The translations under genes were made by a program, and so were the position numbers. DNA of 64,000 bases from Ligula intestinalis (lineage: Eukaryota; Platyhelminthes; Cestoda; Diphyllobothriidea; Diphyllobothriidae), in NCBI GenBank assembly GCA_036362985.1, contig JAYGXS010000005.1, positions 9,415,290-9,479,289 of the forward strand. The letters run 5' to 3'. The notes under the pieces are model-generated. The model saw only the letters and a program-made list of their open reading frames with translations. It was not told the origin of the DNA and did no database searches. Shown here piece after piece: positions 23,901 through 31,842 of the stretch; within the stretch, counting starts at the first letter, position 1, and each line of letters opens with the position of its first letter.

Positions 23901-26900
23901 AGTTTATGTTCCTCGCACATTCCAGTCGTGTTCGTAGGCTTCTCATTCATCTCAGACTACGTATAGATAGTCGGCAGAAGATAATGTCTTATTACCAAGA
24001 ATAAACGTGTATTATAAAAGCGTATCTAAGATATATAGCAATAGAAAAACGGACAGCGAACGTAATCTCACTACTGGGACAAAGATAATAGGAATTTAGA
24101 AAGAGAGAGAGAGTACAATAAGGTATACAAAATATTATCTAAACGATACAAAATAGCGGTAAAATTCTCGTCAAAACGGAAGCAGTACGTAAGAACGCAA
24201 GGGTTAATTGGCAGGGTATCTAACAAAACGTGACGTGATTACAGCGGAATGCGTAGGTCGAGGCGTCTCAATTACTTCCCGAGACTCGAATGTTCGCTTG
24301 TATTAGCGAAGTCTTTCAGGTTGATAGAAAATGTCGCGAGTTCGAGCCTCGACTGTTGCATCACTTGGGGCTGGATATGACTGGCTGACGATGGCTAATA
24401 AGCCAGAAATGGCCATTCCAGTCTCCCGTGTCCTTGCCGGCAGTACTACCTGCTATCGGGGCCCGAGCAAAGGTGGAGCGGGACACGTGGGTGACGTTAG
24501 CGGTCGGTGAACGTTCATCAACGAGTGTTAAAATTTGTAGGCTTCCAAAAATTTTCCTGTTTGTTCACGTCCTGATTTACGCGGAACACAAGATCGACTT
24601 CCGAGAGTTAATTATTGTCTTTTTATTTAGAATGAAGCCTGGGTGCGCAAACCTAGTCTGGAACAGTTGTTAGCATAGGAAGTTGTCTGCTCTGTATATG
24701 TCGCGGCCATGTCGCTATTTCGGTTAGCTGAGTTCGCATCGGAGACCCCAGCCTCAATCGCTTCACAGCTTGTATTCTTTCTGGCCTGGGGACAATTACC
24801 TTAAAGGGTTTCAGTTAATAGGTAGCAGCCTTGCCGTCGCTATCTTCAGGCGCGGTTCCGTTTGGGAGGAAGAGAAGTATGATGCCAGGTGTGAGGAATA
24901 GTGTATTCTCTCTACAGAAGTAGTAGAGACTAGGTTGGAGGAGTTCGACGGTCGGACGAGCATACGTCCAGCCGGGATCCGAAGTGTGTGAGCATGGCAT
25001 TCATCGCAGCGTCTACCGAGCGGTATTTCTGTGAGTCAGCCTTGAAGGTGATTAGGCCGACCGAGTTGGAGTCGGCCTACAAGTGCGCACGTGCTAGTAT
25101 CCGCGAAAGGCAAGATGTTGAACGTCGCACCTGGAGTTGCGTCACTACAGTAGCACCAACCTGGGGCTCCCTCTTACCACTGTTTATTCTTTTCCAGGTG
25201 AATTCTCAAGTGTCATGGCTTCAGCTGTCCCGAGGTTTCGGTCTCAAAAAGGCAGCGGATCAGTCAAACCTGAATGACAGCACAGCTGAACTCTACTTTA
25301 ACCTGTTTCGACCCTCTTTGAGCGCCCTCAATCTCCGCCCTTTAAATGCGGATCCGTTCTGGTGCGGCTATATCCAGATGCAGACGTTGTTTTCGGTGAG
25401 TCGGCACGGGGCCACTGTTTGCTTTGCGGTTAACACCAGTTATGTCACTTAAGTTTAAAATCTACTCCTTTTGAATGTGTTCGCTGGCTGTCTGACAAGC
25501 GTTAGATCGTCAGAAACCACGGCGTCCACGGAGGCCGTAGCACCAAAGACATGCACGTTAATAAGTTTAGAGTGTAGCGGACTTGTGTAGCAGTCAACGC
25601 AACTTCTTCCTTTCCTTGCCCATGCTGTTCCGATGGCAAGCCGAGCCGATGAAGGCGAACTTGGACGCAATGGCTCTGAGCGAAAGAGCAGAGCAAGGAC
25701 GACATTGTCTCTCGCATCGATGCTTTTTGCTGGGTTTTTTCCAACCTTCGAAAGCGCTTATATATCCGACGCAGCATTTCAATCGCCACGAAGATTCGTG
25801 TATAGCGCGCATCCATCCGGTCAGTTCTCCTCTATGGATGTGAATGCTATGTTATACGCGCTGAAGATGAGCGAAGCCTGGAGGTATTTGACCACCGCTG
25901 CCTGAGGACCATCCTACGAGTTAAGTATTTCGACTTCATATCGAATGAGATAGTACGCACTCGCTGTGATAGCATCGCGAGGATATCTCAGGCCGTCCAA
26001 GAAAGGCGAATGAGGTGGTTCGGACACGTTCTCCGTCGTCCGCCCCACGAGCATTGCTATGCTGCCCTCGATCCGGCACCGCAGCCCACCTTGAGGCGTC
26101 GAAGAGGAGGGCAACTGAAGACTTGGCTCGACACCGTCCGCCAAGACACTGAAGCAGTTCTTGGACCTGCTATCTTCGGCCTCCGTCGCCGGAGAAGAGC
26201 TTGGGTGGAGCTTTCCAGATCCGCTGCCGCCAATCGTCACCCGTGGAGGGGTACCGTCCGTGACATCATTGAGGCCGGCTAGATCAGGCATGATCACAGC
26301 TGTGACAAGTTCAACGGCTCTGATAGAACTAAACAGTCCGTTTATCCGTGCCACACACGACCTACTTCCACTCAACATTTTCAGGACTGCAATCAAGACG
26401 ATGTTGATATCATATGGAGTGTAAAAGCCATAGAAATGGCCTTGAATAGGAGTCATGGCAACCTGCCTCACAGCCTCCAGTCACGCCACCTTCGAGGCCG
26501 GGGTATCCAAGTAGTGGACCAAGTTCACCGCCTCGTCTGTTAGCACTTCGGGTAGATTCAAGAGTGTGAGATCTATTTTGTGACTAATAAGCTTATTTTC
26601 TGTCAAGCACTGCCCTCATCTGATATCTATTCAACCCAACTCGTCAGTACAGCCAGCTCCGAGCTGATCTCATACAGACATACCCGATCATGAGGAATTG
26701 GGCCTGTGCCCTGCAGTTCGATGATTTATTTGCATTCGCCAGATCATTTAACCTGCGTGGGAATTCCCTCAAACCCCGCGGAACCTTATCCCACTTGGAT
26801 GTCCGCAGCCATTCTTTTTCACAGCGAGTCATCGATGCCTAGAACGCACTGTCCGAGGAGATCATAATAGTGACTTCGACAGATGCATCTATGCGCACTT

Positions 26901-29900
26901 TTGAGGTATATTTACTTAACGAATTGCGTGCATCTGTACAGGGTTGAAAACCCCGAGATTCGAACCCGACCTTTGGTAATTGAGCTTACCACTCTACCAT
27001 TACACCACTGGCTCGTTGCTTTGTCGGTTGAGATCGAGAACATGATGAATTTATGTGCTTCGCCGATCTGGTAGAGGAATTTTTAAGGGTTCCAGACCCT
27101 GAGATTGGGTATGACTGGCTGATGAAGACTAACAAGCGGGAGATGGCCATTCCGGTCTCCCTTTGCTTTGTCGGGTCCATTGAATCATATCTCATTGGTC
27201 ATTATGTGACTGCCCGCGCGGGCTCTAATTGCAGGCTCCTGGGTGAAGTGAAACTTATTTGTTCCTCTACCAGATCGGCGAAGCAAATATAGTCAGCATC
27301 TTGCCGATCTCAACCGACAAAGCAAGGAGCCCGTGGGGCCGTGGTAGAGTAGTTAACTAAATAACCGAAGGTCCCGGGTTCGAATCTCGGGGGTTCCGAC
27401 CTTTGAGATTGGGTATGACTGGCTGATTACGGCTAACAAGCTAGAAATGGCCATTTCGATCTCGCTTTGCCTTGTCGGATTCATTTCATGATATTGTTGT
27501 TATTTAATTACAATTACTTGCAGATGGACCTTTAAATGCCGAAAATTTCTCCAGCGTTTTCAGTGTCTTCAAACTTTCGACCATAAATCTAGACTCCGTG
27601 CGAAGTTCATATCCAAAGAGATGCCGATCAAAGAATTTACCGGAAAAAATGAGTTTTTGGATATTAGTTCGTATGAAGGTAGTCATGTGGGCCATAGTTA
27701 GAAATTCCTCAAAACAGCAAAACCCATCGTCGAGCAAAAAGAACTTCCGCAACAAAAGTAGGATACTGTTATTCAGAAGACTAATAAAATAACTTTCTAT
27801 AATAGGCTGCCTCTATAAAAAGCACTTTAATTACATATTCAGTTGACGAATTCCTCTGCTTATTACCCTTTTCCAGGATTATGTCAAAATGAAAATCGAG
27901 ATTTTTGACAAGTTTTTAATTAACCTGAAGATAAATGATCCAATTTGACTGGAACTGAAAGAACACACTACTCTATTTATATTGGATTTTTTTCCGCCAT
28001 AGTGGATTACTCCCGGGCGCCGTTCTAAGCTTGCGAATGCAAAAAGAGCGGCCATATACATAATAATGAAACTGCGTTAAGGGGGGCAGAACCTTTGTTG
28101 ATGTACTTGCAGACGTACTTGGTGGACTTTGCTGAGTTGCAAAATTCCACATTGATGTGGGCGTCGAATGCTTTTGACATTAGGGGACAATATGGTACAA
28201 TCTAACGGTTATCAATTACAACCCCATCGGTTCGCCTTTCATTGATAACTGCTTCGAATCCGCCAATCTCAGGTTTTTGCCTTCTGTAGAGAGGGTAACC
28301 ATCGCCATGAGTTTGACTTGCACCTAGGAATCGCTTGGGATATCCCTTGGTACATTCACCATCCTTCATACAAGGACTGTTGGCATTTATGTGACCGCAA
28401 GAGCCATGCACCATTTGAGTTTTGATCGTTTCAAGCAGAACAGGCTCAACGGACCGGTCAGGCAACTCTGTGCATAGGAATTTGTCGACATCAGAAGACC
28501 AAAATGTGGGCATGGGGCCGTCCGCTCTTTTGCCACTCAACAGTGTACATGTGACACTGAACATCACCGAAAATTTTGAATTTTGTGATGAGTTTCATCA
28601 TGGTTTTCAACTTAAGCTGGAATACCCGTGCGGACAAATCATGGCGATCCTTTGGCATTCGACCGGGCAGTAGCTCATCAGTAATATCAGGCCATGATCG
28701 GTTGCAGGTAGAAGTAATGAATAGATCCGGGCGTCCAAAATGTCTAGCGTAAACCAACGCATCCTGAGTTTGCTCATGCATACAGCGAGGTAGACGGCGT
28801 TCCCCACTCTTCGAAATCTTAGCGGCCTCGCCCTTTTTGCTCCTCCACCCCACCCCTTACCCACCCCCGCCCACCCCCCGTGGCGTATTCACATCCGCCC
28901 GTCACGTCGGATGTCAATCGCGAGTCTGAAACAGCTGCCTGCCACCAACGATAAAAGGGACAAACACAGTGACACCGGCACTGTCTCCTGTGTGATCGAC
29001 GTACGGACTGGCGCGCGAAAGGCGCGTCGCGTGTGACTGACATACTGACAGGCGCGCATGCCCGCGTGCAGTAGGCGCAGAAGACATTTTAATCTGACTC
29101 CTGGGACCAATGATAATGGAGGTCCACACATAGGCAGTCTAGACTTTTATTACGTATACAGATAGCATAGAAAATTCCTTCGATATGCGGCTACTCAAAA
29201 TTTCACCAAAATTAATGCCCTTAATAAACCTAACTAAGAAGGCTATTTTCCTAAATAAAAGGCGGTAACCGTAGCTTCAGTAGCCCACTAAAAAACTACT
29301 ATATTCGTTTCAGTAGGTATAATTGCATCCACTCATTTAAATCGACCGTTCCCATTCATCGTATATCCAGCCTTGCTATTACACTTACCCCACTTATCTC
29401 GCTTATAAAAAGCGACTGTTCCACTTGCTATTAAAACATACCGTAGGTGTGAAGTTATGGTTTGCGTTATTGATTTATCACTGGTTTTATTAAGAACGCA
29501 TTTACTGCACTGCTAGGGTAAAGGTTAGGGCTAGGATTAGGGGAAGGGAACGGGTTATGGTTAGGGTTTAGGGTTGGGGTTTAGATTTAGGGTTAGGGTT
29601 TAGGGTTAAGGTTTTGCGTTGGGGTTAGGCTTTAGGGTAAGTGTCAGGGTTTAAGGCTAGGGTTTGTGATATGGGTTAGTTTCAGGATTCGTTTTTTTTG
29701 GTAAGAATTTTGGGTTTTTAAATATGTTTGCGTGTTGCATTCGCTGCCCTCTTTTTGTTTAATAGGTCTTACGCTACGCCAAGCGCTGTTATGTTTGTTT
29801 TCTGTGTAATCTTCCTTTAAAAAATTCTTATTTGTACATTGTCATAATATTTATGAACTTTTGTTTTATTAATATTCCGCTTGTTTACATTTCAGTGTTT

Positions 29901-30749
29901 GTCAGTATCAGTCAGTATATTTGGGTTGCTTTTCCAGTTCAGTACCGTAAATTTGCTGGATATAGGACATCCCGCTAATTATATATCATTTTTTTGTTTT
30001 ACGCGCTCTATGCCGGTGCTATATAGCACCCGAAATTAAGTTTAGGAAATTTTTAGACTTATATCTCTATGCATTATTCACTATCCATCCTTCTTACCTA
30101 CCCATAGACCCCCAAATCCCACGAGTCCCGTAAGACAGTAGGCTGGGGTTTTAAAAACCTGGATGGGGCTACACAAGCTACTTTTGCCTAAAAGGCTTTC
30201 CCAGGATTAAATCCACTCAGTGGATCAATATAATGTGACCAAGTATATGCTAGACTACCAAGCCAAATTTCGCCCTGACAATTACACGATTTCGTAGACA
30301 GCAGCGTTTCCTATCCTTGCTTTCTTTTTTGCCTACATATATTTCTTTTTACATTCCTGTTTTACATTAAGTCGATCTCCTCCACGGACTGTCATCTTCC
30401 CACCCTGCTGGCCCTGGGCTGGGATTCTTTGAGCCTAATTGACCGTGCGACGGGTGACCTGTTGGCCACCCACGATTTGCCCTGCCCGCCGGTCGCCCTA
30501 CCCTGGGCGGTCTATGTGCCGGGCTCACCTACCGCTGCCGCCACCACCACCAGCGGTGGTGGTGGTGGTCACGGCCCCGGCTCCTTCTCAGTGCCCCTCG
30601 AAGGCGAACTGCTGTTCGTGCCCTGCAACGAACTACTGTTGGGTTTCAGCGTGGTCTGCGCTCTGCGCTGGTGGGTCTTCCTTGGCTTCCTCGTTGTTGC
30701 TGCTGTCACCTACGCTGTCTTCTTTTGTATCTCCGATTTGGGTCTCTGA
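10748..30749 (+). CDS. spliced gene: NERD1-like FG-GAP/beta-propeller membrane protein (8 exons found)
   Basis: Exons at 10748-11158, 13405-13818, 14103-14225, 16201-16345, 20439-20820, 22189-22285, 25198-25395 and 30372-30749 have compatible phases (0,0,0,1,2,0,0) and GT-AG borders, giving about 715 residues. The chain starts with a hydrophobic segment (about residues 5-20), continues with beta-rich propeller-like repeats (SLKAGSLLW, VYFLTSDGSVTSVDP, LLALGWDSLSLIDRATGDLL) and ends with one membrane helix (about 690-708) and a short tail. Order and spacing match, from memory, plant NERD1/FG-GAP proteins of about 700 residues, including a HWK..AL...WR.YR block in exon 3. NERD1 is linked to exocyst-dependent growth in plants; an animal role is unknown. 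A calcium-loop (D-x-D/N-x-D-G) segment expected between exons 4 and 5 was not found; it may be a missed phase 1-1 exon or may be lost. Confidence 0.6.
11159..13404 (+). other. intron 1 of the NERD1-like gene
   Basis: 2.2-kb AT-rich intron. It contains the foldback repeat at 12131-12475 and otherwise no recognisable coding sequence. Confidence 0.5.
12131..12475. repeat. foldback/MITE-like inverted repeat
   Basis: The sequence near 12131-12180 (..CTTTCTTGAGCACGTTTG, then TAGCAAATTACG) is repeated as its reverse complement at about 12430-12475 (CGTAATTCGCTA, then CAAACGTGGTCAAGAAAG). Arms are about 50 bp at roughly 85% identity by eye. The TAGCAAATTA end also occurs in the 60.9-kb element, so the two may be one MITE family. 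Confidence 0.45.
13405..13818 (+). CDS. exon 2 of the NERD1-like gene
   Basis: Acceptor after a T-rich tract (TTATTTGCTTAAAG, ending 13404) and donor AAAAG/GTGACA. The exon is 138 codons, phase 0 at both ends. It encodes a strand-rich start (VVVFAA) with ..LWLL and ..LWSK blades, and ends with FVFAVSLKAGSLLWQH, typical of a propeller blade turn. Confidence 0.65.
14103..14225 (+). CDS. exon 3 of the NERD1-like gene
   Basis: Acceptor TTCTCTTTTTAG. The 41 codons include SRHWKVQALASDVD and KKWRKYRDLLLAAL. The block lines up with the conserved HALN...F..FRESIL..PHRW region of plant homologues, and the PxRW continuation is found at the start of exon 4. Donor is CTG/GTACTA, a weak consensus, phase 0. 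Confidence 0.6.
14226..16200 (+). other. intron 3 of the NERD1-like gene, with repeat copy
   Basis: The section at about 15110-15560 has an inverted relative at 22490-23000: both share an ACTATTGGGCAGTTCTTG-type block and a TTTTAGTTT-rich or AAACTAAAA-rich segment. No other gene signal seen. Confidence 0.35.
15110..15560 (+). repeat. dispersed repeat, inverted relative at 22.5-23.0 kb
   Basis: GGGTACTATTGGGCAGTTC at about 15510-15530 is matched in reverse complement at 22596-22616. The flanking T-rich (15240-15320) and A-rich (22790-22980) segments are also mirror images. Type unknown, no ORF. Confidence 0.4.
16201..16345 (+). CDS. exon 4 of the NERD1-like gene
   Basis: Strong acceptor (polypyrimidine TATTTTTTGCTTCC... 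then CTATAG). The frame opens PIRWHGDSDTRAL, continuing the exon 3 motif, then gives SRILFILQSPGISILNGSSG, a propeller blade with the usual G at the turn. Donor is A/GTGAGT, phase 1. The reading frame differs from the longest open frame in this stretch. Confidence 0.65.
16699..16875 (-). mobile_element. tRNA-derived SINE
   Basis: Read on the minus strand: a tRNA-like head (GAGCCCGTGGTGCAATGG..., with a B box GGTTCGAATC complementary to 16805-16814), then the family body GATTGGGTATGACTGGCTGATG..., and a 3' end GGTCTCCCTTTGCTTTGTCGG. The same body recurs at 20.0, 24.4, 27.1 and 27.4 kb. The head could be mistaken for a real tRNA gene but it runs straight into the SINE body and has no well-paired acceptor stem. 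Confidence 0.75.
16876..18449. other. intron 4 sequence with SINE tails and decayed repeats
   Basis: No coding frame of note. A SINE tail fragment is at about 17435-17495. A degenerate third copy of the 19.7-kb inverted-repeat arm is at about 17225-17310 (GACTTCTGCT.., GGCTCACACGAGGCGTTA). Confidence 0.35.
18450..18620 (+). mobile_element. LINE 3' end fragment
   Basis: Matches the 3' end of the plus-strand LINE at 26.2 kb: a TCCAGATCCGCTG block followed by a decayed terminal coding stretch, then a CTGATCATAGCTGTAA-type UTR. Frames are broken. Confidence 0.55.
18715..19411 (+). mobile_element. Tc1/mariner-IS630-type DNA transposon with iteron-like terminal repeats, deleted
   Basis: About 67-bp inverted ends: 18721-18787 on the left is the reverse complement of 19343-19410 on the right. 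Each end is itself a tandem array of a roughly 21-bp unit, CAAAACCGGATTTGTTGAAAT, three to four copies with small variants. Between them lies only the C-terminal part of a DDE transposase. At about 700 bp the element is a deletion derivative. The exact outer edge and target duplication are unclear. Confidence 0.7.
18813..19217 (+). pseudogene. DDE transposase, C-terminal fragment
   Basis: The open frame has no ATG at its 5' edge. It encodes YIIFMDNVRFQHS (the second catalytic Asp in the D-N pair), SPYEMHFLPRYYPFLN, then SREEVFSQIK (third acidic residue), the DDE_3 signature of IS630/Tc1/mariner transposases. The DNA-binding domain and first catalytic Asp block are absent or unrecognisable, so the product is not functional. 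Confidence 0.7.
19707..20236. repeat. 190-bp near-perfect inverted repeat with GT-rich and SINE spacer
   Basis: Left arm 19707-19896 and right arm 20048-20236 are reverse complements with only a few differences (for example ..GACTGCGTCAAGAG versus ..GACTACGTCAAGAG). The 151-bp spacer starts with a GGGTGGGTGGGTGAG run (about 19894-19940) and continues with a SINE tail (TATGACTGGCTGACGACGG). The whole block lies in intron 4. It could form a long hairpin in RNA or DNA. Confidence 0.8.
20439..20820 (+). CDS. exon 5 of the NERD1-like gene
   Basis: Acceptor TTTGTCTCTTCTCAG, donor CCCAC/GTAAGC. Entry phase 1 matches exon 4 and exit phase 2 matches exon 6. It encodes about 127 residues with an APYLFRAS block aligning with the QLFNVSIC region of homologues, and a Pro/Ser-rich loop that is poorly conserved. 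A (TAC)n microsatellite starts 50 bases after the donor. Confidence 0.6.
20871..20916 (+). repeat. (TAC)n microsatellite
   Basis: About 15 uninterrupted TAC units just inside intron 5. Confidence 0.95.
21241..21400 (+). repeat. dispersed repeat, related copy at 52.62 kb
   Basis: Shares GCCTGACTCTCAGTCCGCC at its start and CTTTTAGCGCACC(C/G)TGATAG further on with 52622-52790. The middle differs. Type unknown. Confidence 0.5.
22189..22285 (+). CDS. exon 6 of the NERD1-like gene
   Basis: Acceptor CCTCCGCAG, donor TGGCGG/GTAAGT (near-perfect). The 97-bp exon completes a split Thr codon, then encodes DQQSVYFLTSDGSVTSVDP and KEEWR, a propeller blade equivalent to the DVIFLT..GEVTSY region of plant homologues. 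Confidence 0.7.
23628..23675 (-). ncRNA. degenerate hammerhead-like motif
   Basis: On the minus strand: CTGATAA (one substitution in CTGATGA), the GAATCC/GGATTTC stem II, then GAAACGTT. The core substitution should abolish cleavage. Supports the family seen at 3.7 kb. Confidence 0.35.
24290..24455 (+). mobile_element. tRNA-derived SINE
   Basis: B-box-like GAGTTCGAGCCTC at about 24341, then the family body TATGACTGGCTGACGATGG and 3' end CCAGTCTCCC. The head is diverged from the 16.7- and 27.3-kb copies. Confidence 0.6.
25198..25395 (+). CDS. exon 7 of the NERD1-like gene
   Basis: Acceptor ATTCTTTTCCAG, donor TTTTCG/GTGAGT. The exon is 66 codons, phase 0 at both ends. It encodes SQVSWLQLSRG and FRPSLSALNLRP, matching the W..L......P.L.P..L. 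pattern of homologues. Confidence 0.7.
25480..26310 (+). mobile_element. LINE ORF2 C-terminal fragment
   Basis: Frame at 26010-26282 reads MRWFGHVLRRPPHE, then RRRRGGQLKTWLDTVRQD and WRGTVRDIIEAG stop, the conserved C-terminal end of a widespread trematode/cestode LINE ORF2. Upstream (25850-25990) the same protein continues with frame breaks (RISQAVQERR directly precedes). A degenerate RT tail may extend back to about 25480. Inactive. Confidence 0.75.
26940..27030 (-). mobile_element. SINE head fragment
   Basis: Complement of GAGATTCGAACCCGACC gives a B box, and the complement of CCACTCTACCATTACACCACTGGCTC gives an A box (GTAATGGTAGAGTGG). Only the tRNA-like head remains. Confidence 0.65.
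27085..27200 (+). mobile_element. SINE body fragment
   Basis: GAGATTGGGTATGACTGGC to GTCTCCCTTTGCTTTGTCGG without a tRNA-like head. Sits tail to tail with the minus-strand head at 26.95 kb. Confidence 0.7.
27327..27490 (+). mobile_element. full-length tRNA-derived SINE
   Basis: Best-preserved copy. Head GAGCCCGTGGGGCCGTGG with A-box-like GTGGTAGAGTAG, B box GGTTCGAATCTCGG at about 27378, body GAGATTGGGTATGACTGGCTG, end CGCTTTGCCTTGTCGG. RNA polymerase III transcription is expected for an active copy; activity here is unknown. Confidence 0.75.
28200..28853 (-). mobile_element. Helitron Rep/helicase-like N-terminal fragment, frameshifted
   Basis: Minus strand 28853-28491 encodes DALVYARHFGRPDLFITSTC, RMPKDRHDLSARVFQLKLK and QKSGRPHAHILVF; the HAH matches the HUH metal-binding motif of Helitron_like_N Rep domains. 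A frameshift in the 28491-28567 overlap leads into 28567-28202, which continues the same protein: TQMVHGSCGHINANSPCM, GECTKGYPKRF, GYPLYRRQ, the conserved C/H-rich stretch after the Rep motif. No SF1B helicase domain follows. Dead fragment in intron 7. Confidence 0.8.
28860..29130. other. GC-rich block with short palindromes
   Basis: Contains CTGGCGCGCGAAAGGCGCG and AGGCGCGCATGCCCGCG, markedly more GC-rich than its surroundings. No coding assignment. It could be a Helitron end or satellite remnant. Confidence 0.25.
29263..30188 (+). repeat. 0.93-kb dispersed repeat, copy 1, with telomere-like core
   Basis: Aligns end to end with 38540-39473 in the same orientation. Shared landmarks in order: AGCTTCAGTAGCCC, ATCGACCGTTCCCATTCATCG, TTGCGTTATTGATTTATCACT, the TTAGGG-type tract, ACGCGCTCTATGCCGGTGC, and CACAAGCTACTTTTGCC at the end. 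No ORF. The element class is unknown to me. Identity looks like 80-90% by eye. Confidence 0.75.
29513..29700 (+). repeat. degenerate telomere-like (TTAGGG/TTTAGGG) tract
   Basis: Many irregular GGTTAGGGTTTAGGG-type units over about 190 bp, embedded inside the dispersed repeat. Interstitial and degenerate, not a chromosome end. Confidence 0.85.
30372..30749 (+). CDS. exon 8 (last) of the NERD1-like gene
   Basis: Acceptor follows a long pyrimidine tract ending CATTAAG. The frame reads PTLLALGWDSLSLIDRATG, a Gly/Ser/Thr-rich loop built on a CCACCACCACCAG-type repeat, LFVPCNELLLGF, then membrane helix WWVFLGFLVVAAVTYAVFF and stop TGA at 30747-30749. An ATTAAA at 31160-31165 is a plausible polyadenylation signal after a UTR that contains a (TA)n run. 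Confidence 0.75.
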   Translation, partial: SISSTDCHLPTLLALGWDSLSLIDRATGDLLATHDLPCPPVALPWAVYVPGSPTAAATTTSGGGGGHGPGSFSVPLEGELLFVPCNELLLGFSVVCALRWWVFLGFLVVAAVTYAVFFCISDLGL

Positions 30750-30821
30750 GCGTGCCGATCCCCCCCGCCTGTGGCTTTTCCATTACTGGGCTGCTTATGG
30801 AGCACCTAACGTCGTTCCTTT

Positions 30822-30823
30822 AT

Positions 30824-30864
<41 letters not shown>
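30822..30864 (+). repeat. (TA)n run in 3' UTR
   Basis: Almost pure TA dinucleotide repeat about 75 bases after the stop codon of the NERD1-like gene. Confidence 0.9.
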
Positions 30865-31159
30865 GTTATCCCGTTCCCCATCCCCCAAAGAAGATACAGA
30901 AAATAAGGTGCTTTCATGGACCTCACTGTATTGGTGCTGACGTTCCGAAAACACACTTGTTCCCATCATCAGAATGGTTAGGTGATTGTTTTTACTTGCC
31001 TTGATTTGTTCTGTCTCGCCGATTGTCTCGTGTTATATTATATATATATGTGTACATATATATCCTTTTTGCATTTTGTTTTTACCAATGGCTTACTGGT
31101 ACTGTTTCTAGCCCATCTGCTTTTTTAAACCCTGTACAGGCATACCTTGTGTCATTTTG

Positions 31160-31165
31160 ATTAAA
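31160..31165 (+). terminator. candidate polyadenylation signal ATTAAA
   Basis: ATTAAA about 410 bases after the stop codon at 30749, followed by T/G-rich sequence. Best candidate for the 3' end of the NERD1-like transcript. Confidence 0.35.
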
Positions 31166-31169
31166 TTTA

Positions 31170-31842
31170 TAAACTTGTTTTTAAGTCGATTGTGATGATG
31201 ATGTCAGTTTGTGGAGAGACAGGGAGGGTACCATTTAGCTAAAACTTGCATTGTCGCGTTTTTTTGGGTTCGTACAGTCTCTTTTCCTCTCGCTCTACGG
31301 TGGGGTTTTAAGGCATAGTGCAGTTCTTATCGACAGGGTATTAAACTAGGAAGGACAAGCAAAATATATCTTGGGTTTCCAAGTTTTTGCTTTATGTGGA
31401 TGTTTCCCTTTCTTGTTTCGGAAATGGCCGATGCAGTAGACTTGGCTGACGACCGTTTTTATTCCAGAGGAAACCATTCCGATCTCCCTCTCTGCCAGTT
31501 TTTTTAAATATTTAGTATGCTTTTGAAAAAAGTGCTGTTAGATCATAAAATGAAGGAACTTTCCCAAAATATGTCACGGTGTCAGTGGTCCCGACACTAG
31601 TTTATTAGTCCCGGTTTGATGGATTTGCAAGTGACCGATTAGGCAGGTGTGTGACGAGCATTTGCAATGGAAGTGTGGGCGGAACGGTTTGGGAACTATA
31701 GAGTCAGTTGCAATGGGGGTGTCGTCAGTTTTCTCGGTTTACCGATCTCCATGTTCATTTAAATCGTGTTCATTTTAGGCGTGGCGGATTGGAGGCATCT
31801 GGGACTAGCGGGTCGCTAATTTATCTTTGACACAAGTGAATA
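31170..31842. other. intergenic, nothing recognised
   Basis: A weak SINE-tail-like segment at about 31440-31500 (GACTTGGCTGACGACCG, then CCGATCTCCCTC). No coding signal. Confidence 0.35.

Larger units (their letters stand above)
22286..25197 (+). other. intron 6 of the NERD1-like gene
   Basis: 2.9 kb, AT-rich in its first half with a long A-rich run of AAACTAAAA-type motifs (about 22790-22980). It contains a degenerate hammerhead-like motif (23628-23675, minus) and a SINE (24290-24455). Confidence 0.5.
25396..30371 (+). other. intron 7 of the NERD1-like gene, transposon-packed
   Basis: 5-kb intron holding a LINE tail, a SINE cluster, a Helitron Rep fragment and one copy of the telomere-like repeat, each listed separately. 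Between them (26.5-26.9 kb and 27.5-28.2 kb) I see nothing recognisable. Confidence 0.5.

Noticed and set aside
27327..27400. Functional tRNA gene
   Set aside because: A and B boxes are present, but the sequence runs straight into the shared SINE body and no complete cloverleaf can be drawn.
29513..29700. Telomere or chromosome end
   Set aside because: The TTAGGG-like units are degenerate, internal, and lie within a repeat that has a second copy at 38.5 kb.
10748..30749. EMC1 or FAM234 identity for the spliced gene
   Set aside because: Length and C-terminal membrane helix would be compatible in part, but exon-by-exon motif order fits the NERD1/FG-GAP type better.
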